From contig JAQVDF010000025.1 in assembly GCA_028698405.1 (NCBI GenBank), forward strand, positions 1 through 11,009: 11,009 nt of DNA. Direction: 5' to 3'. The translations under genes and the position numbers were made by a program. The DNA comes from Phenylobacterium sp. Its GTDB lineage: Bacteria > Pseudomonadota > Alphaproteobacteria > Caulobacterales > Caulobacteraceae. Below, piece by piece: positions 1 through 5,515 of the stretch. The notes under the pieces were generated by a model that was given only the letters and a program-made list of their open reading frames with translations, did not search any database and was not told the DNA's origin. Position 1 is the stretch's first letter, and each line of letters begins with the position of its first letter.

Positions 1-1
1 C

Positions 2-691
2 TTCAAGACCGGCCGCACCTACATCGAGGTGCTGAAGAGTGTCGACTTCGACGCGCTGCACGGCGACGTGACCATGGTCATGGGCCCCTCGGGCTCGGGC
101 AAGTCGACGCTGGTCGCCACCCTCTCGGGCCTCCTGAGGCCCGACGCGGGCCAGGTGACGGCGCTTGGCGAGGCGCTGTGGGACATGCGCCCGGCCCGCA
201 TCGACAAGTTCCGCCTCGACCACTGCGGCTTCATCTTCCAGGGCTTCAACCTGTTCTCCGCGCTGACCGCCCTGCAGCAGGTCACGACGGTGCTGAAGTA
301 CCGCGGCCTGACGCCCGAGGCGGCCCGCCGCAAGGCGGCCGAGGCGCTGGAGGAGGTGGGCCTGGGTCACCGGATGAACCAGCGCCCCGCCGAACTCTCC
401 GGCGGCGAGAAGCAGCGGGTGGCCATCGCCCGCGCCATCGCCAAGGACCCCCAGCTGCTGTTCGCCGACGAGCCGACCTCGGCCCTCGACGGCGAGAACG
501 GCCAGGTGGTGATCAAGCTGCTGCACCGGGCCGCCAAGGAGCACGGGGCGGCGGTGATCTGCGTCACCCACGACGGCCGCCTGGAAGCCTACGCCGACCG
601 CATCATCCACCTTGAGGACGGGCGGATCACCAGCGACCGCCGCACCGGCCAGCCGGCCGCCGCCCCCGAGCCCGCGCTCATCGGAGCCTGA
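2..691 (+). CDS. ABC exporter ATP-binding subunit (DevA/LolD/MacB type), 5' end cut off
   Basis: This is the nucleotide-binding subunit of an ABC transporter, which hydrolyses ATP at the cytoplasmic face of the inner membrane to drive a partner permease. The gene enters from outside the window: the frame is open from base 2 and family-like sequence precedes the first possible internal start (GTG at 29). In the 229 visible residues all nucleotide-binding motifs are intact: Walker A GPSGSGKST (28-36), Q-loop Gln80, signature LSGGEKQ (132-138), Walker B LLFADE (152-157), D-loop SALD and the switch histidine His190. Probably only the first 10-20 residues are missing. The membrane-fusion gene starts 7 bases after the stop, so the two are one operon. 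That pairing points to the DevBCA-like exporters; the permease is not in the window and I infer it lies upstream. The substrate cannot be told from sequence. Confidence 0.93.
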   Translation, partial: FKTGRTYIEVLKSVDFDALHGDVTMVMGPSGSGKSTLVATLSGLLRPDAGQVTALGEALWDMRPARIDKFRLDHCGFIFQGFNLFSALTALQQVTTVLKYRGLTPEAARRKAAEALEEVGLGHRMNQRPAELSGGEKQRVAIARAIAKDPQLLFADEPTSALDGENGQVVIKLLHRAAKEHGAAVICVTHDGRLEAYADRIIHLEDGRITSDRRTGQPAAAPEPALIGA

Positions 692-698
692 GAAGAAA

Positions 699-1652
699 AT
701 GTTCGCCTTCGTTCGCCGCCGCCCCGTCTGGCTGATCACCGCCCTGGCCGTCCTCCTGGCCGTCGGGGGCGTCGTCTATTCCGGCCAGGCCCGAGCCAAG
801 AAGGCCGAGGAGGCCGCCGCGGCCGCCAAGGCCGCCCCGCCCAGCCCCTACGTCGCCGTGGCCAACGGCAAGGCCGACGTCGAAGGCGGGCTGATCCAGG
901 TGGCGGCGCGCACCGCCGGCATCGTTCGCGAGGTCTACGTCTACGAGGGGGACACCGTCACCCGCGGCCAGCCCCTGGCCCGGCTGGAAGACGACCAGCA
1001 GCGGTTGAACGCCCAGCGGGCGCTGGCCGAGCTCAATCAGGCCAAGGCCCAGATCGCCATGACGGAAGTGGAGCTTTCCACCGCCCGGCGCGAGCACGAG
1101 CGGCTGAGGGCGTTGTCGGCGTCCAACTTCGTGGCCGGCCAGAAGCTCGACCAGGCGGCCGACGCCGTGCGCCAGGCCGAGGCGAGCCTCGCCGCCCAAC
1201 GGGCCGCCATCGCCACCGCCCAGGCGCGGCTCGCCCAAGCCAACTACGAGCTGGAGCTGACGGTGATCCGTGCGCCGGCAGACGGCCGCATCGTACGTCG
1301 CCAGGCCAACCCGGGCGCCGGCGCCTCGACACTGAACGTCTCCAACATGTTCGATCTCGAGCCGGCGGGCGCGCGGATCGTCCGCGCCGAGGTGGCGGAG
1401 CTCGCCCTGCCCTCGGTCGCCATCGGCCAGGCCGTGCAACTCTCCGCGGAGGGCGATCCTGCCAAGGTCTACACCGGACACGTGGTGCGCCGGGCGGGGA
1501 TGTTCGGGGCGCGCAAGCTGCAGTCCGACGACCCGACCGAGCGGGCCGACGATCGTGTCGTCGAGGTGGTCGTCAGCGCCGACGACACCCCGTTCCTGAT
1601 CGGTCAGCGCGTGCTGGTGAAGTTCATGCGCACCGATCTGGCGCAGCGCTGA
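699..1652 (+). CDS. HlyD/DevB-type periplasmic membrane fusion protein
   Basis: This is the adaptor subunit of the exporter, anchored in the inner membrane and reaching through the periplasm towards an outer-membrane channel. Its 317 residues show a short basic N-terminus, one membrane segment (about 10-27), an Ala/Lys-rich linker, a first half-lipoyl motif (about 65-97, with YEGDTVTRGQPLARL), a charged Ala/Gln-rich helical hairpin (about 98-186), the second half-lipoyl motif (about 187-209, with IRAPADGRIV) and a beta-barrel domain ending near 310. The segment DDPTERADDRVVEVVV (about 277-292) resembles the DevB subgroup more than RND adaptors. I chose ATG 699 because the hydrophobic anchor follows it directly; an upstream in-frame start at 612 would only add Pro/Ser-rich residues overlapping the ATPase gene. 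The ribosome site is weak (GAG some 5-7 bases upstream), as is common for translationally coupled genes. Confidence 0.9.
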   Translation: MFAFVRRRPVWLITALAVLLAVGGVVYSGQARAKKAEEAAAAAKAAPPSPYVAVANGKADVEGGLIQVAARTAGIVREVYVYEGDTVTRGQPLARLEDDQQRLNAQRALAELNQAKAQIAMTEVELSTARREHERLRALSASNFVAGQKLDQAADAVRQAEASLAAQRAAIATAQARLAQANYELELTVIRAPADGRIVRRQANPGAGASTLNVSNMFDLEPAGARIVRAEVAELALPSVAIGQAVQLSAEGDPAKVYTGHVVRRAGMFGARKLQSDDPTERADDRVVEVVVSADDTPFLIGQRVLVKFMRTDLAQR

Positions 1653-1666
1653 CTAGGGCGCAGCGC
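1646..1666. terminator. Small hairpin between convergent genes (weak terminator candidate)
   Basis: GCGCTG (1646-1651) can pair with CAGCGC (1661-1666) across a 9-base loop. It spans the stop codon of the membrane fusion gene and sits just before the stop of the minus-strand gene ending at 1670. The stem is short and there is no T-run on either strand, so it may be only a byproduct of the local GCGCAGCGC direct repeat. Confidence 0.2.
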
Positions 1667-1669
1667 CGA

Positions 1670-1963
1670 TCAGGCGTCGCCGCCCACGTCCAGGCGGCTG
1701 GCTTCCACACCGCCGCCGGTGACCTTGACGCCCAGGAACCGCATCTCGCCGTTCCGGAAGCTGATGTCCTCGAGGGGCACGTCGTTGTCGCGCTTGAGCT
1801 CGGAGAAGTCCGAAAGCGTCAGGCGCAGGGTCATGTCGGCGAGGTCCGCCCCGTCCTCCACCGCCTTGCCGATGGCCTCGCGGAAGTGGATCGCCACCTT
1901 GCCCCTCTTGCGCATCGGCGCGGGTCGGGCGGAGGCGGGTCGGGCGTAGCTGGCGGGCGGCAT
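1670..1963 (-). CDS. Small conserved-looking protein of unknown function (97 aa)
   Basis: I do not recognise this protein. The first 20 residues are rich in Pro, Ala and Arg and contain a five-residue repeat (ARPAS then ARPAP) encoded by a 15-base tandem repeat at 1921-1946. The rest (about 21-93) looks like a compact folded domain mixing helix (IHFREAIGKAVEDGADLADMTLRL) with charged, beta-prone stretches (DVPLEDISFRNGEMRFLGVKVTGGG). It has no cysteine, membrane segment or signal peptide, so it is probably a soluble cytoplasmic protein. The start at 1963 is fixed by a strong AGGAG eight bases upstream (1972-1976). A much longer open frame continues upstream, but it reads through the neighbouring gene in another frame as low-complexity Arg/Pro-rich sequence and is not credible. 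It lies 41 bases downstream of the DUF2188-like gene on the same strand, suggesting one two-gene transcript. Confidence 0.72.
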   Translation of the reverse strand: MPPASYARPASARPAPMRKRGKVAIHFREAIGKAVEDGADLADMTLRLTLSDFSELKRDNDVPLEDISFRNGEMRFLGVKVTGGGVEASRLDVGGDA

Positions 1964-1971
1964 CGGAGAGG

Positions 1972-1976
1972 CTCCT
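1972..1976 (-). promoter_or_regulatory. Ribosome binding site fixing the start at 1963
   Basis: On the minus strand AGGAG lies eight bases before ATG 1963. It is one of the two strongest Shine-Dalgarno matches in the window (the other precedes the TTG start at 4024), and it decides between this start and the much longer upstream open frame. Confidence 0.8.
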
Positions 1977-2004
1977 GGGGTCGGGGGAGAAGAGGCGGGA
2001 CGGA

Positions 2005-2205
2005 CTAGTAGCGCTCGCCCCAGACCAGCACCTTGCAGGGCTGGCCGGCGTCCTGGGCGGCGCGGGCGCGCTTGTTGGCCGCCGCCTTGGCGACCTCCTT
2101 GTCCGGAGACCGCTCGATGACCATGCCGTCGTGCTCGACGGCCCAGCCGCCGTCGTGCGGCGAAACGGTGAAGACGGTGCGTTCGGGGCCGTCGCGGGCT
2201 GCCAT
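2005..2205 (-). CDS. DUF2188-like small protein (66 aa), function unknown
   Basis: A small soluble protein whose core reads VFTVSPHDGGWAVEHDG, then a Lys/Ala-rich helix (DKEVAKAAANKRARAAQDAG) and a closing strand (CKVLVWGERY). This layout, with a 'HxxGGWxV' strand, a short hairpin, a helix holding many Lys/Ala and a final strand, is that of the DUF2188 family, whose function is not known. I assign it from the pattern alone. ATG 2205 is preferred: the conserved part begins soon after it, and GGAAAGGG lies about 8 bases upstream. A longer version starting at 2289 would add an Arg-rich stretch and would begin on top of the likely promoter. It would be the first gene of a pair with the 97-residue protein downstream. 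Confidence 0.75.
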   Translation of the reverse strand: MAARDGPERTVFTVSPHDGGWAVEHDGMVIERSPDKEVAKAAANKRARAAQDAGQPCKVLVWGERY

Positions 2206-2291
2206 GGAAGAGGCCCTTTCCGGCGGCGTTCGGCCGCCCTTGCGCCGCCGGCGCCGTTGAGCGGCGCCTGAAGCGGCCATGTAGATCATCA

Positions 2292-2336
2292 ATATAGTCG
2301 CGAACTTCGCCGGCGTCGCCCGCGATCTCGGATCGC
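2292..2336 (-). promoter_or_regulatory. Candidate promoter with upstream inverted repeat for the small minus-strand genes
   Basis: On the minus strand CTATAT (plus positions 2292-2297) matches the core of the Caulobacter housekeeping -10 element (GCTANAWC) and reads as TATATT when shifted by one, close to TATAAT. Transcription would start near 2285, about 80 bases before ATG 2205. No good -35 element is visible. Instead a perfect 6-base inverted repeat, GCGATC-3 bases-GATCGC (2322-2336), is centred about 34 bases upstream of the -10, a typical place for an activator or repressor to bind. The promoter call is weak and the operator role is inference. Confidence 0.3.
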
Positions 2337-2363
2337 ATTTCGGGACGAGGCTCGGTGCGAAGC

Positions 2364-2398
2364 AAAAAAAATCAGGCCGGCTTTGCGGCCGGCCTGAT
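2364..2398 (-). terminator. Intrinsic terminator of the cold-shock gene
   Basis: Read on the minus strand this is a perfect 11-base-pair stem (arms 2388-2398 and 2371-2381) around a six-base loop, followed directly by a run of eight T (2371 down to 2364). It begins about 20 bases after the cspA stop codon. It is the only hairpin in the window with a proper U-tract and is a textbook rho-independent terminator. It also shields the small genes downstream (starting at 2205) from cspA transcription. Confidence 0.95.
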
Positions 2399-2418
2399 CT
2401 CTTGTTCGGTTCGGAACC

Positions 2419-2625
2419 TTAGGCGCTCTGCAGCTGGCCCGCGGAGAACTTGCCGCTGCGCTTGTCGCGCTCGAGCTCGTAGCTCAGCTTCTGACCTTCG
2501 TGGATCGAGCCCAGACCGGCGCGTTCGACCGCCGAGATGTGCACGAACACGTCCGCGCCGCCTTCGTCCGGTTGAATGAAGCCGAAGCCCTTGGTGGCGT
2601 TGAACCACTTAACAGTGCCGATCAT
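2419..2625 (-). CDS. cspA: CspA-family cold-shock protein
   Basis: A 68-residue single cold-shock domain, the full normal length. These proteins bind single-stranded RNA and DNA in the cytoplasm and act as RNA chaperones. Both RNA-binding motifs are present: RNP1 KGFGFI (12-17) and RNP2 VFVHI (26-30), with the family N-terminus MxGTVKWFNxTKGFGFI and the usual C-terminal SGKxSAxxL ending. The start at 2625 is set by the family and by GGAAAGGGA (2634-2642) eight bases upstream; an in-frame ATG at 2784 would add unrelated sequence. The gene stands alone with its own terminator and a long intergenic leader, as is usual for members controlled through their 5' untranslated region. The sequence does not say whether this copy is cold-induced or constitutive, so the symbol is generic. 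Confidence 0.96.
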   Translation of the reverse strand: MIGTVKWFNATKGFGFIQPDEGGADVFVHISAVERAGLGSIHEGQKLSYELERDKRSGKFSAGQLQSA

Positions 2626-2840
2626 GTTGTATTTCCCTTTCCGGGCATGAAGTTTCGCACCGCCAAACGTTGGCGATACGATCAAATTGTCGGAGAGGTC
2701 GTGGGGGTAGTCCCGGAAGCCCGATTGAAGATCGAGTAGAGAGCCGCCGAACCAAAACGATATTCGATACAGAGAATGTCGCATCTTCGACCCTGGCGGG
2801 CAAGCTGTTTCTCGACAATCTTGCCCAAGGCGGCTCTACT
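2626..2840 (-). promoter_or_regulatory. Structured leader candidate upstream of cspA
   Basis: Most of the 348-base gap between cspA and the divergent dehydrogenase holds no gene. If transcribed towards cspA, the RNA could form several stems. The outer helix pairs 2829-2837 with 2740-2748 (nine pairs) and continues for three more pairs past a two-base bulge (to 2840 and 2735). Inside it lie GGGCAAG/CTTGCCC (2820-2826 with 2798-2804, 15-base loop) and GTCG/CGAC around a six-base loop (about 2778-2791). Closer to the gene is CGCCAA-3 bases-TTGGCG (2661-2675), about 35 bases before the start codon. Long structured leaders are established for E. coli cspA, where they act as cold sensors; that this one does so is inference. 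A partial -10-like GCTAGCCA lies at 2850-2843 (minus) with no matching -35, so the transcript start is not known. Confidence 0.38.
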
Positions 2841-2904
2841 ATTGGCTAGCGTCTTGATTTCACTGGCGCCCTGGCGGTCGCGCCGGGCTCACGCGACGGC
2901 CCGC

Positions 2905-2934
2905 TTGACGGCCCTGCCCGCCCCGGCCTAACCC
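2905..2934 (+). promoter_or_regulatory. Candidate housekeeping promoter of the dehydrogenase gene
   Basis: TTGACGG (2905-2911) followed 15 bases later by CCTAACCC (2927-2934) resembles the Caulobacter sigma-73 consensus TTGACGS - 10 to 14 bases - GCTANAWC. The -35 is perfect; the -10 keeps CTA and the final C but lacks the A/W positions, and the spacing is one base long. Transcription would start near 2941, giving a leader of about 33 bases that includes the GGGAG ribosome site before ATG 2974. Confidence 0.45.
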
Positions 2935-2973
2935 GCGCCGTCGCAGTTTCTAGAGAGACGGGAGACTTCCCTC

Positions 2974-3888
2974 ATGGCCGACATCCGCTTCGACAACCGT
3001 GTGGCCATCGTGACCGGCGCGGGAGGCGGCCTGGGCCGCCAGCACGCGCTCGAACTGGCCCGCCGCGGCGCCAAGGTGGTGGTCAACGATCTGGGCGGCT
3101 CGGTCGACGGATCGGGCGGCAGCTCGGAGGCGGCCCTGAAGGTCGTCGAGGAGATCAAGGCGGCCGGGGGCGAGGCGATCGCCAACGGTTCGTCGGTGAC
3201 CGACGACGCCGGCGTCGCCAACATGGTCAAGCAGGCCATGGATCAGTGGGGCCGGATCGACATCCTCGTCGCCAACGCCGGCATCCTGCGCGACAAGACG
3301 TTCGCCAAGATGGACATCCCCGACTTCGAGCTGGTCCTCAACGTGCACCTGATGGGCACCGTGAAGCCGGCCAAGGCGGTCTGGGAGATCATGCGCAACC
3401 AGAACTACGGGCGCATCGTGGTCACCACCTCCTCGTCGGGCCTGTACGGCAACTTCGGCCAGTCGAACTACGGCGCGGCCAAGCTCGGCATCGTCGGCTT
3501 CATGAACACCCTTCGCCTCGAGGGGCAGAAGAACAACATCCACGTCAACGCCATCAGCCCGGTCGCGGCCACCCGCATGACCGAGAACCTGATGCCTCCG
3601 CAGATCCTCGAGCGACTGAAGCCGGAATACGTGACCCCCGGCGTCGTCTATCTCTGTTCGGAAGAGGCCCCGACCGGCGTGATCCTGACCGCCGGCGCCG
3701 GCGCCTTCGCCTCGGCCAAGATTTATGAAACCGAGGGCGTCTACCTGGGCGACAAGGGCCTGTCGGTGGAAGAGGTCCGCGACAACTGGGCCAAGATCGT
3801 CGATCCGACGGGCCAGCAGGCCTACAGCACGGGCGGCGAGCAAAGCCAAAAATTCTTCCGGAAGATGCAGGAAACCCAGGGGTCGTAG
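2974..3888 (+). CDS. SDR-family (3R)-hydroxyacyl-CoA dehydrogenase-like protein (MFE-2 type)
   Basis: A 304-residue NAD(P)-dependent oxidoreductase of the classical short-chain dehydrogenase fold. Visible motifs are the cofactor loop TGAGGGLG (14-21), Asp39 at the end of the second strand (favours NAD), NAG (101-103), Asn123, and the catalytic Ser153, Tyr166 and Lys170 within SSSGLYGNFGQSNYGAAK. The stretches NDLGGSVDGSG (38-48) and GLYGNFGQSNY are typical of the dehydrogenase part of peroxisomal multifunctional enzyme 2 (HSD17B4), which oxidises 3-hydroxyacyl-CoA in beta-oxidation. Here it stands alone, without the hydratase-2 or SCP2 domains. The C-terminal ~60 residues go beyond a minimal SDR and match the extension seen in that group. 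The start follows GGGAG by about nine bases. The likely role is fatty-acyl or steroid-like hydroxyacyl-CoA oxidation; the true substrate is unknown. Confidence 0.88.
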   Translation: MADIRFDNRVAIVTGAGGGLGRQHALELARRGAKVVVNDLGGSVDGSGGSSEAALKVVEEIKAAGGEAIANGSSVTDDAGVANMVKQAMDQWGRIDILVANAGILRDKTFAKMDIPDFELVLNVHLMGTVKPAKAVWEIMRNQNYGRIVVTTSSSGLYGNFGQSNYGAAKLGIVGFMNTLRLEGQKNNIHVNAISPVAATRMTENLMPPQILERLKPEYVTPGVVYLCSEEAPTGVILTAGAGAFASAKIYETEGVYLGDKGLSVEEVRDNWAKIVDPTGQQAYSTGGEQSQKFFRKMQETQGS

Positions 3889-3902
3889 CCTGCGCCGAAA
3901 GC

Positions 3903-3938
3903 GGTTCGGACGATCGTTGAACGGGGTCGTCCGAAACC
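3903..3938 (+). terminator. Hairpin after the dehydrogenase gene (terminator candidate)
   Basis: GGTTCGGACGA (3903-3913) pairs with TCGTCCGAAACC (3927-3938) with a single bulged base and a 13-base loop, starting 14 bases after the dehydrogenase stop. It is followed only by a mixed CT-rich stretch, not a clean T-run, so termination may be partial and the transporter downstream could still receive some read-through. Confidence 0.4.
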
Positions 3939-4010
3939 TCTTGCTTCCGCCTGGGTGATCGCGCGTAACTTATCTGCGGCAGGCGACCGGTCGAGAGTCG
4001 CCGCCGAAGT

Positions 4011-4016
4011 GAGGAG
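4011..4016 (+). promoter_or_regulatory. Ribosome binding site fixing a TTG start
   Basis: GAGGAG ends seven bases before TTG 4024. No comparable site precedes the upstream in-frame GTG at 3955, so this sequence decides the start of the transporter gene. Confidence 0.75.
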
Positions 4017-4023
4017 ACGCCGT

Positions 4024-5472
4024 TTGAACCGTTCGACCGCGGCTGCGACGCAGCACGCTCCCCTGGCCCTGGGCATTGTTCTGGCGTTCGCCGCCACCAG
4101 CCTGCCGCTCTCGGCGGTGACCATCGCGATCGGCGTCTACCTGCCGCAGTACTTCGCCCGCAACCTGGGCGTCGAGCTCGGCGTGGTCGGCGCCGCCTTC
4201 GCTCTCATCCGCCTCATCGACATCCCGCTGGACCCGCTGCTGGGCCTGGCCATGGACCGGACAAAGACCCGCTGGGGGCGGTACCGGATATGGACCGTCG
4301 CCGGCGCACCGGTGCTGATGGTGGCCATCTACATGCTGTTCATGGCCCCCGAGGGGGTCAGCCTCGCCTACATCATGACCTGGCTGCTGGTGATGTACCT
4401 CGGCACCTCGATGCTGCACCTGTCGCACGCCGCCTGGGGCGCGACGCTGGCCAAGACCTACAACGAGCGGGCGCGGATCTTCGGCGTGATGGCCGCCGTC
4501 GGCGTCGCCGGGTCGGTGCTCGTCCTGACCATGCCGATGGTGGTCAAGCTGCTGGGCTTCGACGAGGAGGCCCTGGGCGTTCCGGGCATGGGCTGGTTCA
4601 TCCTGGCGCTGACCCCGGTCGCCGTCGCCGCGGTGGTCTGGAAGACGCCGGAATACATCGCCCCCGAGGTGAAGGGGCACCAGTTCCAGCTGCGCGAATA
4701 CTGGAGCCTCTTCGCCCGTCCGACCATGGGCCGCATCCTGCTGGCCGACCTGCTGCTGGCGCTGGGCCCCGGCTGGATGGCCGCGGTCTACATGTTCTTC
4801 TTCACCGACAGCCGCGGCTTCTCGACCTCCGAGGCCTCGCTGCTGCTGATGGTCTACATCGCCGCCGGCTTCGTCGGCGCGCCGATGATGGGCCGCCTGG
4901 CCATGAAGATCAGCAAGCACAGGGCGGTGATGGTCGCCACCACCGGCTACAGCCTGATCCTGATCTGCCTGATGGCCATCCCGAAGGGGAACGTGCTGGT
5001 CGGCATCTTCCCGATGTTCATGGCCGGCTTCCTGGCCGCGGGCTTCACCGTGCTGCTGCGGGCGATGACCGCCGACGTGGCCGACGAGATCCGGCTGGAG
5101 CAGGGCAAGGAGCGTTCGGGCCTGCTCTATGCCCTGACCACGCTGACCAGCAAGATCGCCGGCGCCTTCTCGATCTGGCTGACCTTCATGGTGCTGGAAA
5201 AGGTCGGCTACCAGGCCAAGGCCGGGGCGGTGAACACCGCCGAGGCCATTCGCGGCCTGGAGCTGGCCTACCTGATCGGCCCGATCGTGTTCGTGATGCT
5301 GGGCGGGGTGTGCATGTTCGGCTACCGGCTGGGGCCGGAGCGGACCGCCGAGATCCGCCGCCTGCTCGACGAGCAGGAAGCCGCCTCCTACGACCAGTCG
5401 GCGGTGATCGACACCCTCGATCCGGGCGAGACTTCGATCCCCTCGCCGCTGATCGAGCCGTCGAGGAGCTGA
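4024..5472 (+). CDS. GPH-family (MelB-like) MFS sugar:cation symporter
   Basis: A 482-residue inner-membrane transporter of the major facilitator superfamily with about twelve hydrophobic segments, normal for the glycoside-pentoside-hexuronide:cation symporters. The family signature lies after helix 2: RLIDIPLDPLLGLAMDRTKTRWGRYRIW (63-90). Arg63, Asp66 and Asp70 keep the spacing of MelB Arg52/Asp55/Asp59, the cation-site residues, and Lys377 in SKIAGAF aligns with MelB Lys377. By my alignment the helix-4 acid (MelB Asp124) is replaced: the corresponding segment reads LSHAAWGATLAKTYNERARIFG. The start is TTG 4024, chosen for GAGGAG seven bases upstream; GTG 3955 would add 23 Arg-rich residues with no ribosome site. 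The substrate cannot be named; sugars are typical for the family, but relatives in this lineage carry diverse compounds. It is separated from the dehydrogenase by 135 bases containing a hairpin, so a shared transcript is uncertain. Confidence 0.88.
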   Translation: MNRSTAAATQHAPLALGIVLAFAATSLPLSAVTIAIGVYLPQYFARNLGVELGVVGAAFALIRLIDIPLDPLLGLAMDRTKTRWGRYRIWTVAGAPVLMVAIYMLFMAPEGVSLAYIMTWLLVMYLGTSMLHLSHAAWGATLAKTYNERARIFGVMAAVGVAGSVLVLTMPMVVKLLGFDEEALGVPGMGWFILALTPVAVAAVVWKTPEYIAPEVKGHQFQLREYWSLFARPTMGRILLADLLLALGPGWMAAVYMFFFTDSRGFSTSEASLLLMVYIAAGFVGAPMMGRLAMKISKHRAVMVATTGYSLILICLMAIPKGNVLVGIFPMFMAGFLAAGFTVLLRAMTADVADEIRLEQGKERSGLLYALTTLTSKIAGAFSIWLTFMVLEKVGYQAKAGAVNTAEAIRGLELAYLIGPIVFVMLGGVCMFGYRLGPERTAEIRRLLDEQEAASYDQSAVIDTLDPGETSIPSPLIEPSRS

Positions 5473-5479
5473 GCTTGCG

Positions 5480-5508
5480 CCGTCCCGGCCCTGCGCGGGC
5501 CGGGACGG
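5480..5508. terminator. Bidirectional GC-rich hairpin between convergent genes
   Basis: A perfect 12-base-pair stem (5480-5491 with 5497-5508) around a five-base loop fills the 43-base gap between the transporter stop and the mrp stop. No T-run follows on either strand, so it is not canonical, but its position and strength suit a two-way transcription end or an RNA 3'-end stabiliser. Confidence 0.6.
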
Positions 5509-5515
5509 ACCGCCG

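Noticed and set aside
1641..1667. Two copies of GCGCAGCGC as a possible attachment site
   Set aside because: At nine bases, in DNA of this GC content, with no integrase or mobile gene nearby, it is most simply chance.
1670..2365. A 231-residue version of the 97-residue protein starting at 2365
   Set aside because: The first 134 residues read the DUF2188-like gene in the wrong frame as Arg/Pro-rich sequence. The AGGAG at 1972-1976 supports the start at 1963.
2843..2850. GCTAGCCA on the minus strand as the cspA -10 element
   Set aside because: Only the first half matches the Caulobacter consensus and no TTGAC-like -35 lies at the right distance, so it is mentioned under the leader but not called as a promoter.
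2950..3849. A 299-codon minus-strand open frame antisense to the dehydrogenase
   Set aside because: No ribosome site, biased composition, and it covers a gene whose catalytic motifs are all intact.
3955..4023. GTG start at 3955 for the transporter
   Set aside because: It has no ribosome site and would add 23 Arg-rich residues before helix 1; the TTG at 4024 follows GAGGAG at ideal spacing.
3970..4920. A long minus-strand open frame antisense to the transporter
   Set aside because: High GC at third positions leaves few stops in antisense frames. Its translation is biased to His, Gln, Asp and Gly, without recognisable domains.
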